Source: Bin87 sp965261925 (GTDB taxonomy: Bacteria; Chloroflexota; Dehalococcoidia; Lucifugimonadales; UBA3495). From it: a stretch of 64,000 nucleotides of DNA. The translations under genes were made by a program, and so were the position numbers. Below, one piece after another: positions 17,213 through 26,128 of the stretch; within the stretch, counting starts at the first letter, position 1, and every line of letters starts with the position of its first letter. The notes beneath the pieces are model-generated. The model saw nothing but the letters and a program-made list of their open reading frames with translations, did no database searches and was not told the DNA's origin. Location: positions 3,658,001 to 3,722,000 of the forward strand of contig OZ253486.1 in assembly GCA_965261925.1 (NCBI GenBank). The letters are read 5' to 3'.

Positions 17213-18403
17213 TCAGGTGATGATCCCTTCCTCCGCCAAACCGGCCATCTCTTTCTGGGACATTCCCAACAGGTCGCCGTAGATCGCGCCGTTGTGCTCG
17301 CCGTACTTCGGTATCGGGCCGGCGCTGGTGGGCGTCTTGGAGAACTTGATGATGGTCGGGCCGGGTACCAGCACCTTCTTGCCCGGCGGGTCGTGGGCGT
17401 CGGCTTCCATCATCACGTTCCGCTCCCACATGTGGTTGTCGGCCAACACCTCGGGGATGGATTTCACCGCTCCAAAGGGGATATCGGCGGCGACCAAGGC
17501 GTCCTCCACCTCTTGCACCGTCCGTTCCTCGCACCACTCTCGCAGCAATTCCATACGAATTTCCGCCATGTCGGTGGCAAACATCGGGGCGGCGAACTCC
17601 GGGTCCTCGGCCAAATCGTCGAACTTCATCACCCGGAGCATGCGCTCCCACATGCCGGCCCGGGCGGCGCCCGTGGTCACCCACCCGTCCGAGCACCGCA
17701 GGAACGTGCCCACCCGCACGAAGTCGTTGGTGCCGGTGTCGTAGCACATGGCCAGCGCGACTTCCTCCAGGGTGATGCCGCCGTCCAGCATCGCCACTTC
17801 CAGCCACTGGCCTTCGCCGGTGCGGTCCCGGTGTCGCAGCGCTCCCAGGATGCCGATGACCGCGTGCAGCGCGGCGGTGCGGTCCATCACCGGGCCATTG
17901 CCCATGATCGGCTGGTCGAAACCGCGTCCCGTCTGATCGCCGAACCCGCTCATCGCCTGGATGATGGGGTCAAAGCACTGGCGGTCACGGTATGGCCCGT
18001 ACTGCCCGAACCCTGACACCGATGCCAGGATGATGCCGGGATTGACCTTGCACATCTCCTCGTAGCTGAACCCCATAGCCTCCATGGTGCCGGGCCGGAA
18101 ATTCTCCAGCACCACGTCCGACACCTCCAGCAACCGGAAGAACAGCTCTTTCCCCTTGTCGTGACGAGTGTTCAAGGTAACGCTCTTCTTCCCCCGGTTG
18201 TACGCGGCGAACTGGACGCTCATGCCGCCCACGAAGGGGCCGGAGTTCCGGAGGTCCGCCCCCTTACGCCATTCCAGCTTGAGGACCTCTGCCCCCATAT
18301 CCTGCAGGATCAACCCGCCCCGGGGCGCCGCCTGCCAGCGCGCCAGCTCCAGTATCCGTACTCCGTCCAGCACTCCCGTCGAGCCGTTAACTGCCATCAC
18401 CAA
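17213..18403 (-). CDS. Family III (CaiB/BaiF) CoA-transferase
   Basis: Moves CoA between carboxylic acids through an aspartyl-CoA thioester and anhydride. It has 396 residues with the expected blocks: DGVRILELARWQAAPRG, GAEVLKLEWRKGAD, SDVVLENFRPGTMEAMG, SGFGQYGPYRDR and TGEGQWLEVAMLDGG. The position of the catalytic aspartate is occupied by Asp (GPVMDRTAALHAVIG). A second in-frame Met two codons later (MAVNGS) is an alternative start. It converges with the radical SAM gene and has three short direct repeats just upstream of its start. CoA acceptor and donor are unknown. Confidence 0.88.
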   Translation of the reverse strand: MVMAVNGSTGVLDGVRILELARWQAAPRGGLILQDMGAEVLKLEWRKGADLRNSGPFVGGMSVQFAAYNRGKKSVTLNTRHDKGKELFFRLLEVSDVVLENFRPGTMEAMGFSYEEMCKVNPGIILASVSGFGQYGPYRDRQCFDPIIQAMSGFGDQTGRGFDQPIMGNGPVMDRTAALHAVIGILGALRHRDRTGEGQWLEVAMLDGGITLEEVALAMCYDTGTNDFVRVGTFLRCSDGWVTTGAARAGMWERMLRVMKFDDLAEDPEFAAPMFATDMAEIRMELLREWCEERTVQEVEDALVAADIPFGAVKSIPEVLADNHMWERNVMMEADAHDPPGKKVLVPGPTIIKFSKTPTSAGPIPKYGEHNGAIYGDLLGMSQKEMAGLAEEGIIT

Positions 18404-18732
18404 GCTCCTGATCTTCCGAGTTTGAAAGGGTTCCTGTTTGAAAGGGTCCCTAGTTTGTAAGGGCTCCGGTACCGGGGCCCCGCGATCCTAAACCGTTGTG
18501 GGTTCCGCGAGTATAACCCGTTTCATCCCGGCGCTCCTGCAGAGGCTCAGCCGGAGTCACCAGACATCCAGTGACGGGTCCACTATCCGGCACGCCCGCC
18601 CCAGGGCAACCGTTGGGCTACAATGCGCCGCGTTAATGATCTGGCCCGGACAATGGAGCCATCCACGATGAATTTGGGTGCGAGCGTCGCCGGAACCGCC
18701 GGGGCCGTGTTACGACGCTCGGTTGCAGCCTG
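18404..18732. other. Divergent intergenic region with short direct repeats and a candidate promoter
   Basis: It separates the CoA-transferase (minus) from the TauE gene (plus). At 18420-18468 three direct repeats of 16-17 bp follow one another (GTTTGAAAGGGTTCCT, GTTTGAAAGGGTCCCT, GTTTGTAAGGGCTCCG), placed where an operator for the minus-strand gene could lie. TACAAT at 18619-18624 is a candidate -10 for TauE. No gene is supported in the remainder. Confidence 0.55.
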
Positions 18733-19476
18733 ATGCTGGCCGGTTGGGAACTGGCCCTTGGCCTGGCCGCGATGTTCTTTGGGGCCATCGTGCTGGGCAC
18801 CATCAGCTTCGGCCTGGGCACCGTGGCAATGCCCTTCATGCTCCTGATCTTGCCGCCCCAGGATGCGGTGGTGATTGTCAACGCCGTGGTCGTGCTCACC
18901 ACCGGCCTGACCATCGTCCAGACCTGGCGGCACCTGAACCTGCGGGAGACCTGGCCCTTCGTGGTCGCCGGCCTGCCGCCGGTTCCCATCGGGGTGCTCC
19001 TGGTGCACGAGGCCGACCCGGTGGCGTTGCGGCTGACCATCGTGGTCGTCATCCTGGTCCTTGGCGTGATGAGCCTGTTTCAGATCCGTCTGCCCGGCGC
19101 GCGAAGTAGATGGACCGCGCCCGTTTGCGGCTTCATCGCAACCCTCCTGGTCACCACGCTGGGAGTCGGCGCGCCGTTGGCGGGACTTTACTCGATTGCA
19201 CAGGACTGGCCCCGGGATACTATCCGCGCCACGCTGGGCCTGTACTTCTTCCTGGCCTCAACGTTGGCATTGGTCCTGTTCTCCATCACCGGCCTGATCG
19301 GGATTACGACGGCCCAGAATATCGGGGTGCTCAGTCTGGCGGTATTAGCTGGAACGGCGGTGGCCGCGGTGATCGCCCACCGCATCAGCCTGCGGGCATT
19401 TCGGTACGTGGTCGTGGCGATCACCGTGGTTGGCAGCATATCGTTGTTGCTGCGGGAACTGCTGCGAGTGCTCTAG
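18733..19476 (+). CDS. TauE/SafE family membrane transporter (sulfite/organosulfonate exporter type)
   Basis: A 247-residue integral membrane protein with about eight hydrophobic helices, starting with LALGLAAMFFGAIVLGTISF. The two-half architecture of TauE/SafE proteins is visible: LGTVAMPFMLLILPP in the first half and the related TTLGVGAPLAGLYSIAQ in the second, separated near residue 120 by the loop PGARSRW. The family exports anions such as sulfite, sulfoacetate or other organic acids; the actual substrate is not deducible. It lies between CoA-transferase genes, so export of an organic acid is possible but speculative. A longer alternative frame exists only as shadow. Confidence 0.8.
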   Translation: MLAGWELALGLAAMFFGAIVLGTISFGLGTVAMPFMLLILPPQDAVVIVNAVVVLTTGLTIVQTWRHLNLRETWPFVVAGLPPVPIGVLLVHEADPVALRLTIVVVILVLGVMSLFQIRLPGARSRWTAPVCGFIATLLVTTLGVGAPLAGLYSIAQDWPRDTIRATLGLYFFLASTLALVLFSITGLIGITTAQNIGVLSLAVLAGTAVAAVIAHRISLRAFRYVVVAITVVGSISLLLRELLRVL

Positions 19477-19539
19477 CTAGCCCGCCGTGTCAGCGGGCGT
19501 CTGCTTGCCGCCCGGTTTGTGGAATCCGGCGCGTTTGGC

Positions 19540-19545
19540 TAGAAT
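19540..19545 (+). promoter_or_regulatory. Candidate -10 element for the MaoC/CoA-transferase operon
   Basis: TAGAAT in the context TTTGGCTAGAATTC lies 41 bp before the MaoC start at 19586. No clear -35 is seen. Confidence 0.4.
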
Positions 19546-19585
19546 TCGCCCGATCATCCCACCCCGCCATACGAGGAGCAGCCAC

Positions 19586-20656
19586 ATGCCCGGCAGCCTG
19601 ATCACCGACGAAGTCAGAGCCTTGATCGGCCTGGATACCGAACCGGAACGCAACCGATTCCCCATCAGCGCGGAGATGGCCTACGACGTCGCCGACGCCA
19701 TCGAGGACTACAACCCGCTGTACGTTGACCCCGACTATGCCGAGGGCAGCCGCTTCGGCAGCCTGCTCTGCCCGCCGCTGGCCGCCTGGAAGGACATCGC
19801 TCCGCCCATTGGCTACTTCGGCGCCGGCCAGGAGTGGCACTTCGAGGTTCCGCTGCCCTTCAACAGCTACGGACTCAACGGCGGCAGCGACTGGCAGTTC
19901 CTCGCTCCCGTGCGCGTCGGTACCTGGATTACCCGCCGGTTCCGCATGCTGGACATATTCGAGAAGCAGGGTCGGTCCGGCGCGCTGGTCTTCATCGTCC
20001 GCGAGGAGATACAGACCGACCAGCACGACCGGGAGCTCAGCCGCGCCCGCCGCGTCAGCATCCACCGCGCTCTGCCGGCCGGCGAGCAACCCACCGACGT
20101 TGCTCAGGTCGCCACCGACCTGTCCACCGTGGCGGTCGCTCCGCCCAATCCCGAGGTGATCCTGCCCAAGCCCCAGCCAACCGGCAGCGACCAACGTCAC
20201 TTCGAGGATGTATCCGTGGGCGACAGCCTGCCGCCGGTGGTCAAGGGCCCCATGACTACCACCCACTTGATCCGCTGGGCCGCCGCCAACGGCAACTACG
20301 CCCGCATCCACTGGGATCTGCCCTTCGCGCAGCTGCACCAGGGCCTGCCCAACGTGGTGGTCAACGGCTCCCTGAAAAACCAGTACCTCGGCCAACTGCT
20401 GCTCGACTTCGCCGGCGACCAGGGCTGGTTCCGGCGGTTCTATGTGGAACACCGGGGCATGGACTTCCCCGGCGATACCATCACCGCCGCCGGTATCGTC
20501 ACCGGCAAGCGTGAGGAGGAAGGCTTCGGCCTGGTGGACTGCGCCGTGAGCCTCCAGAACGACCGTGGCAGCCAGACCGCCTCGGGCACCGCCACCGTCG
20601 TCCTGCCCAAGCGGGGCCAGTCGCTGCCCCTGGACTGGGAAGGAGAACCCTGGTAA
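19586..20656 (+). CDS. MaoC-like double-hotdog hydratase/dehydratase
   Basis: A 356-residue acyl-CoA hydratase-like protein with two hotdog halves: an N-terminal FAS1-like dehydratase region (FPISAEMAYDVADAIEDYNP, GSRFGSLLCPPLAAW) and a C-terminal MaoC region (DVSVGDSLPPVVKGPMTTT, then ANGNYARIHWDLPFA and NVVVNGSLKNQYLGQLL). In the second half Asn-Tyr-Ala-Arg-Ile-His stands where the hydratase motif (D-x4-H) normally lies. I start at the ATG at 19586, preceded by GAGGAG; the longer frame from 19487 lacks family sequence. The stop overlaps the next start (TAATG), giving a three-gene unit with two family III CoA-transferases. Double-hotdog hydratases of this kind act, for example, on mesaconyl-C4-CoA; the substrate here is inferred only as an unsaturated acyl-CoA. 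Confidence 0.82.
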   Translation: MPGSLITDEVRALIGLDTEPERNRFPISAEMAYDVADAIEDYNPLYVDPDYAEGSRFGSLLCPPLAAWKDIAPPIGYFGAGQEWHFEVPLPFNSYGLNGGSDWQFLAPVRVGTWITRRFRMLDIFEKQGRSGALVFIVREEIQTDQHDRELSRARRVSIHRALPAGEQPTDVAQVATDLSTVAVAPPNPEVILPKPQPTGSDQRHFEDVSVGDSLPPVVKGPMTTTHLIRWAAANGNYARIHWDLPFAQLHQGLPNVVVNGSLKNQYLGQLLLDFAGDQGWFRRFYVEHRGMDFPGDTITAAGIVTGKREEEGFGLVDCAVSLQNDRGSQTASGTATVVLPKRGQSLPLDWEGEPW

Positions 20657-21861
20657 TGGCCGGCATTCCATTCTCCCTGCCAATGAACGGCGTGCGGGTG
20701 CTGGAGCTGGGAAGCTACGTTTCCGCCCCTTTTTGCGCCAGGCTCCTGGCCGACTACGGCGCCGATGTGGTCAAGATCGAGCGTCCCGGAGCCGGTGACG
20801 AAGCGCGACACATGGGCCCCTTCGCCGGCGATGACCCCCATCCCGAGAAGAGCATCCCGTTCCTCTACCTCAACACCAATAAGCGCGGCGTCACCCTGGA
20901 CGTCGACACCGTCTCCGGAGCCGGCCTGCTTGGCCGTCTGCTCGAGTCCGCCGACGTGCTGGTGGAAAATTACCCGCCCGATGCCAGGCCATCCTGCCTG
21001 GACCCTGAAGCTTTGACCGAACGGTATCCACATCTCATCGTAACCTCCATCACTCCCTTCGGCCAAACCGGCCCCTACCGCGACTTCGCGGCCACCGACA
21101 TCGTAACCACCGCCATCAGCGGCCTGATGTACCATTCGGGAGACTCCGACCAGGAGCCGCTGCGCAACGCGCTGAACCAGTCCTTCTACGTGGCCGGCAT
21201 CAACGCCGCGGTGGCCACGTCAGCAGCCCTGTTCCAGCGCATGTTCACCGGTCAGGGGCAGGCCATCGACGTTTCAACCGTCGAATGCCTCGCTTCCCAC
21301 CTGGTCCAGGCCGTCCCGTACTACAACTACACCGGCGCCATCAAGGGCCGCCGCCCCGTGCGCGGCTCCGGCTTCGAGGAGCTGATGCCCGCCCGCGACG
21401 GCTACGTGATCCCATCGGTCCAGGGCTCCCAGCCCTGGTCCACCGTCGCCGAGCTGATCGGCGTGCCCGAGCTGCAGGATGAAAGGTTCGCCTCCGGCTC
21501 CGGCCGCATCGAGTTCGGCGAGGAGATCCACGACCTGCTTGTCGAGGGATTGGCTCAATGGGACCGCAAGACGCTGCACCAGGCTTCCGGCGAGCGCCGC
21601 TTGGTCTTCGGCATGGCCCAGGACGCCGGTGACCTTCACGACTGCCCGCACCTGCACGAGCGTGAGTTCTTCCGCACCGTATCCCACCCGGTGGCCGGCG
21701 AGGCGAATTATCCCGGCATGGGCCCGCGCCTGTCCGGCATGGAGTACCAGGTGCGTCACCATGCTCCGTTGCTGGGACAGCACAACTCTGATATCTATGG
21801 CGACGAGCTGGGCGTTTCCGCCGACGAATTGGCCCAGCTACGGGCATTGGGGGCGATATGA
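20656..21861 (+). CDS. Family III CoA-transferase subunit lacking the catalytic aspartate
   Basis: A 401-residue CaiB/BaiF protein with the expected blocks: NGVRVLELGSYVSAPFCARL, GADVVKIERPGAGDEAR, TPFGQTGPYRDF and FTGQGQAIDVSTVECL. In family III enzymes the acceptor Asp precedes Y-x-A-G; here the aligned residues are NQSFYVAGINAA, so Phe replaces it. It begins inside the MaoC stop codon and overlaps the next CoA-transferase by four bases. The neighbour carries Asp at this place, so the two may form a heteromeric transferase with one catalytic subunit, as known for some family III enzymes (for example the BbsEF pair). Confidence 0.86.
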   Translation: MAGIPFSLPMNGVRVLELGSYVSAPFCARLLADYGADVVKIERPGAGDEARHMGPFAGDDPHPEKSIPFLYLNTNKRGVTLDVDTVSGAGLLGRLLESADVLVENYPPDARPSCLDPEALTERYPHLIVTSITPFGQTGPYRDFAATDIVTTAISGLMYHSGDSDQEPLRNALNQSFYVAGINAAVATSAALFQRMFTGQGQAIDVSTVECLASHLVQAVPYYNYTGAIKGRRPVRGSGFEELMPARDGYVIPSVQGSQPWSTVAELIGVPELQDERFASGSGRIEFGEEIHDLLVEGLAQWDRKTLHQASGERRLVFGMAQDAGDLHDCPHLHEREFFRTVSHPVAGEANYPGMGPRLSGMEYQVRHHAPLLGQHNSDIYGDELGVSADELAQLRALGAI

Positions 21862-23255
21862 CGCTGCCTAATCGCAAGCTTCCGCTGGAAGGCATTCGCG
21901 TGGTGGACCTCAGCCGCGTCTTCGCCATGCCCTACTGCGGCGCGTACCTGGCCGACCTGGGCGCTGAGGTCATCAAGGTCGATACCCACCACAATCAGTT
22001 TGTGGACACTACCCGCACCCTCAACGGCCCCTATCCCGACAACGACCCCGGTGAGCTCTATTGGGAGCGCGGCGGCACCTTCCAGACCCTGAACCACGGC
22101 AAGATCAGCGTTACCCTCGACCTGCGTTCCGACGACGCGCTGGAGGTGCTGCGTGAGCTGGTTTCAGTATCCGACGTGGTGCTGGAGAACTTCACGCCGC
22201 GGGTGATGCGCCGATTCGGGCTGGACTACCCCAATCTGAAAGCCGTGCGCCCCGACCTCATCATGGTGTCCAACACCGGCTACGGCCACTCCGGCCCGTG
22301 GACCAACTTCGGCGCCATGGCCACCGCCCTGGAGCCGACCCACGGCACCGGCGCGTTCATGGGCTACCTCGACGTGGACGCCGACGGCCGCACGTCGTCG
22401 GGCACGGTGCCCAACAAGATCGCCAACTCCTACACCGATTTCCTCGCCAGTTGGACCGCGCAACTGGCGGTGCTGGCCAGCCTGATCCATCGCGCCAAAA
22501 CCGGCCAGGGCATGTGGATCGACCTCGCGATGTACCAGGTGGGCGTGTCCTTCCTCGGCGAGGGCATCCTCGACTTCGCCTTCAACGGCCGGCGCGCCCG
22601 CCGCCTGGGCAACCGCCACGAGACCCTGTCGCCCCACGGCTGCTACCCGTGCCAGGGCAACGACCAGTGGGCCGTGCTCGCCGTGCGCGATGACGCCGAC
22701 TGGCGGGCCTTCTGCAACGCCATCGACAGGCCCGAACTCGCGTCTGACCCACGCTTCGCCGATCCCGTAACGCGCCATGGCAACCAGGACGACCTGGACG
22801 CCGTCATCGCGCAGTGGACCTCCGCCCGGACCAAATACGAGGTCATGACCATCCTGCAGAACGCCGGCGTCCCCGCCGGGCCCGTTCTCGATGGCCGGGA
22901 CATGCTGAGCGATCCGCACTTCCGCGACCGGGGCTACTTCGAGCCTGTGGAGCATCCACCTGAAACCGGACTGGGCCGCCGAGAGTACCTCACCCGCGGC
23001 TGGCGCATGTCTGGCAACGACGTGCGTATCCGCAAATCGGCCCCGATGCTCGGCGAGGACAATCGGCAAATCCTGTCCGATCTGCTGGGGCTGACCGACA
23101 GCCGCATCACCGCCCTGAAAGCGGCAGAGGCCATCGGCCAGACCCTGGCCGGAGCGCGCGTCCCCGCCTCGGTGCCTCTCGACCGCCAGGTGGAGCTGGG
23201 CTGGACGGTTGACTACGACGATGATTACCGGAGCCGGCCGCCCAGCGGCGTCTAA
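21858..23255 (+). CDS. Family III CoA-transferase subunit with catalytic aspartate
   Basis: A 465-residue CaiB/BaiF protein, longer than the usual 400 because of extra segments near residues 40-65 (HHNQFVDTTRTLNGPYPDND) and a C-terminal tail after residue 420. Family blocks are present: EGIRVVDLSRVFAMPYCGAY, SDVVLENFTPRVMRRFGLD, NTGYGHSGPWTNFGA and TGQGMWIDLAMYQVG. The aspartate position is filled (NSYTDFLASWTAQLAVLAS). The ATG overlaps the stop of the preceding gene (ATGA), so it is translationally coupled and probably its partner subunit. It converges with the secreted-protein gene, with 24 bp between the stops. Confidence 0.87.
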   Translation: MTLPNRKLPLEGIRVVDLSRVFAMPYCGAYLADLGAEVIKVDTHHNQFVDTTRTLNGPYPDNDPGELYWERGGTFQTLNHGKISVTLDLRSDDALEVLRELVSVSDVVLENFTPRVMRRFGLDYPNLKAVRPDLIMVSNTGYGHSGPWTNFGAMATALEPTHGTGAFMGYLDVDADGRTSSGTVPNKIANSYTDFLASWTAQLAVLASLIHRAKTGQGMWIDLAMYQVGVSFLGEGILDFAFNGRRARRLGNRHETLSPHGCYPCQGNDQWAVLAVRDDADWRAFCNAIDRPELASDPRFADPVTRHGNQDDLDAVIAQWTSARTKYEVMTILQNAGVPAGPVLDGRDMLSDPHFRDRGYFEPVEHPPETGLGRREYLTRGWRMSGNDVRIRKSAPMLGEDNRQILSDLLGLTDSRITALKAAEAIGQTLAGARVPASVPLDRQVELGWTVDYDDDYRSRPPSGV

Positions 23256-23279
23256 AGCAGCGGGCGCGAGGACCCCTCG

Positions 23280-25679
23280 CTAGTCGTTGTCCTCGACTAC
23301 CACCCTCAATTCGCGGGTTTCGTCGTCGTAGCGGCCACCCGCTGCGCTGTGGTTCACCACCGCCCAGAACTTGCTGGCGTTGGTATCCGCCGCCGCCGTC
23401 AGCGTCACGCGCTGGGGATTGCTCCAATTGTCGCGAGTGAATGCCAGGCTGGCTGCGCTGGCGGTCAGGTGATTCCCCGCCGGATCGATGCTGATCGCGA
23501 CGGTCACGTTTGCGTCGGGTTGTGTTGCCAGGGATACCGAGTAGTTCGCGGTGCTGCCTTCGGCCACGTTCACCTCGGCGACGCCGAATACGATGCCATC
23601 CGCGTCGCTTTCCGCGGTTGTTTCGCTCTCCGTGGACACGTTGGTCACCGGGCGGTTGGAGAACAGCGTGACAGGATTGCCGGCGCTGTCAGCAAACAGT
23701 CCTTGGGAATCCCTGGCAAAGTTGTTGTCGTAACTCACTTTCACATCCTGGCCGGCCGTTATCGCGTGCTGCAGGGGAATAGTGAAGGTGTTCCCCGACA
23801 CGCTCAGGCCGGTGGCCTGAGCCGAAACCCCGTCCACGGTTACAGCGGCGATGTCATCGAAAAAGTGCTGTATTTCCACGTCAGGGTGGGTAGCCAGCCA
23901 GCCCACGAAATGGTTGGGGTCAGTGCTTTCGCTCAACGTTACCACTATTCCTGGGCGCTCCGGGGTGGCCGGCGTGAAAAGCGTCGCCCGCCTGGCGGCA
24001 ATTGTAGTCGTGGTCGCGCTCACGAATTCCGGGCTAACTCCATCGATCATTTGGCCGGCGTCGGCCACCACCGCATCGTGGGTAAGAACCGCAGGGTTTC
24101 CGGACGCGCCCGCCAGAGTGCCGCCGTTCGGTCTGATCTTGTTAGCTCCGATGGCGATACCGTCGGCATCGGAGTCGCCAGCCGCGACCGTGTAGGCAAA
24201 AACCACCGCTTGGCCGGTCACACGGTCGAATGTCGCGTATTTCGCCGCACCTCCCACGTTCAACTCGATCTGCGGCGAACCAGTTACCTCGATGTCTTCA
24301 CTGAAGGTGACCGTTACTGCAACGTCATCCCCGACGGCGTAGGTGTCGTCATCACCGGGGTCGGACGTGAAGGCCACGGAGGATACCGTAGGTCCGGTGG
24401 TATCCCTTGCGTACACCTTCTGGTCGGGGTCAGCGCCCAGGGCCGGGTAGTAGACGGAGACCTCGTCGCCGGAGGACTGAAAATGGAGCCTGCCGTCGCG
24501 CGTATACCCTGAGTTTCTGCCGCCGCGATCAACGCTTATGCCGGTGTCATCCCGTTCGCCGGACCGCACGGTGTAGCCGTAGACGATCCGGTCGCTGCCG
24601 GAGCCCCTTACGTACCGTGCAGCGCGGTAGTTGGCCTGTCCCGATCCGTTATCTCCGACCCGTATCGCGATCCCTTTCCGGCCGGTTACGCTCACCGCTT
24701 CCTGGTACCGGATCTCGATCTCGATGTCCTCGCCAACGCCATAAGCGACACCGTTGGCCGGCGTTGATACGATCTGCAGGCCGACGGCGTCCCTGAGTAT
24801 TGAAGAGTCCGCTCGGTGACCCGACTGGTTGCCGATGCCGCGGTAAATGCGGCTGACCCCAATATCCGTGTCCTTGACGTTGATCACGCTGGACAGTCCG
24901 AACCCGTGCCATCGCTTTCCGTCGTGGTAGCCGTTATGGACGCTGACCCCGTTGCCGTCTCGGTCTCCGTCCCTGACTGTGTATCCGAACACCAGGGTAT
25001 CCGTACCGGACCCTCGCTCGTACCTGGCGGCCCTCCACCTGGGGCTGACCCAGATCCCCATGATCGGTCTGCCCTTTACCTCCACCTCGCGGCTGAAGGT
25101 GACCGCGAACTCAATGGTCTCCTTCCGGCCATAGGTCGTCCCCACGGCAGGTCGCGAAATTATGTCTATGCCAGTCACGCGCGCTTCATCGTCAACAATG
25201 GTGATTTCGCACCTGTTGTCCAGTCGCGGATCATCGTGATTCTTCACGTTGTCCAAGGGCGTGAAACTCACCGTGAAGGTTTCTTCACCCTCCAACCGCG
25301 TGTCTTCGTAGGTGCGTATCGTAAACGCCATCCGGTTGTGCCGACGTTGCGCACCCGAACTGGATTGCCAGACCCTGCCAAGGTGATGGTAGTCGAAACC
25401 GTTGGCGGTAAACGCGCTGGTGTGCCAGTACGCTCCGAAGTTGTACCCTTCGTGCCCGTTCAGGTCGGTCCGCACCAGGTAAACCTTTATGGCGTCACCC
25501 TCTTCGACGTGAGTTTGGGGACAGTCCAGGTGCAGCTTGGGACTGGGTCGATCGTCGTGGTGGGCGGAAACCGACATCGCGTGATGGGCGCCGGACAGCA
25601 TCGCCGTCACGCCGGCAACCATCATGATCGCAACCAACCTCGGGATGCGCGTGGCGGTCCACATTCGCCTTGGGTTCAT
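23280..25679 (-). CDS. Large secreted protein with Calx-beta and Ig-like repeat domains
   Basis: A 799-residue protein with a basic N-terminus and hydrophobic signal segment (IPRLVAIMMVAGVTAMLSGA). A Calx-beta-like domain follows at about 50-165 (VEEGDAIKVYLVRTD to CEITIVDDEA). Then come three related repeats of roughly 110-140 residues, each with a VxYGxxExIEFxVTFS-like strand, a middle GxARYxRGSGTDTLVFGYTV strand and an xGDRDxxGISV turn (about 170-290, 300-425 and 435-545). A SwmB-like strand block (about 550-680) and a final module (VNVAEGSTANYSVSLATQPD) complete it. No sortase motif or C-terminal anchor is seen. Probable role is a surface or adhesive protein, by domain analogy only. Confidence 0.8.
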   Translation of the reverse strand: MNPRRMWTATRIPRLVAIMMVAGVTAMLSGAHHAMSVSAHHDDRPSPKLHLDCPQTHVEEGDAIKVYLVRTDLNGHEGYNFGAYWHTSAFTANGFDYHHLGRVWQSSSGAQRRHNRMAFTIRTYEDTRLEGEETFTVSFTPLDNVKNHDDPRLDNRCEITIVDDEARVTGIDIISRPAVGTTYGRKETIEFAVTFSREVEVKGRPIMGIWVSPRWRAARYERGSGTDTLVFGYTVRDGDRDGNGVSVHNGYHDGKRWHGFGLSSVINVKDTDIGVSRIYRGIGNQSGHRADSSILRDAVGLQIVSTPANGVAYGVGEDIEIEIRYQEAVSVTGRKGIAIRVGDNGSGQANYRAARYVRGSGSDRIVYGYTVRSGERDDTGISVDRGGRNSGYTRDGRLHFQSSGDEVSVYYPALGADPDQKVYARDTTGPTVSSVAFTSDPGDDDTYAVGDDVAVTVTFSEDIEVTGSPQIELNVGGAAKYATFDRVTGQAVVFAYTVAAGDSDADGIAIGANKIRPNGGTLAGASGNPAVLTHDAVVADAGQMIDGVSPEFVSATTTTIAARRATLFTPATPERPGIVVTLSESTDPNHFVGWLATHPDVEIQHFFDDIAAVTVDGVSAQATGLSVSGNTFTIPLQHAITAGQDVKVSYDNNFARDSQGLFADSAGNPVTLFSNRPVTNVSTESETTAESDADGIVFGVAEVNVAEGSTANYSVSLATQPDANVTVAISIDPAGNHLTASAASLAFTRDNWSNPQRVTLTAAADTNASKFWAVVNHSAAGGRYDDETRELRVVVEDND

Positions 25680-26128
25680 TTCGCTCCCTCCCGGTCGTTG
25701 CCTGGCGGCACGTGCTAATCATCGACGCGCTCACGGAGCAACGATCCAGGTAGGGCGAACCGATCGACGAATATTGTCCGTTGGCCAGGACACTGGCTCA
25801 CGGAAGAAATCGTGCGCTTCTATATCTGTACCAACCTTATATCGGCCCATACTGGTTATTTGCGTCGAAACCGGTTGCAGCGTAGGGCGCAACTGCGCGA
25901 AGGTCTGTGCAAAGCTTAAAATGCACAAGCAGGGCAGGAGTCTTACATCAAAAAGAGCGACGCTGACGCGCCGCCCGACTGCCCCACGCGGGATGCCGGA
26001 GTCCGGTCAGCCGATCAACGGCGGGCAATGTTATCCCGCAGTTCGCCACACCGCACCGCCGCCTATACGGTCAGTGATCGGCGCCTGACTACTTCGAGCG
26101 TGCGACAAAACCCGAGTTGCAGCCGCAG
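25680..26128. other. Intergenic region upstream of the secreted-protein gene
   Basis: This 449-bp stretch lies between the start of the secreted-protein gene and the end of a CoA-transferase gene. Overlapping frames on both strands have no recognisable features. The part near 25840-25930 is AT-richer and may hold the promoter, but I could not assign boxes. Confidence 0.4.

Noticed and set aside
23349..24512. Plus-strand frame of 387 codons within the secreted-protein gene
   Set aside because: It is antisense to well-defined repeat domains and has no recognisable motifs.
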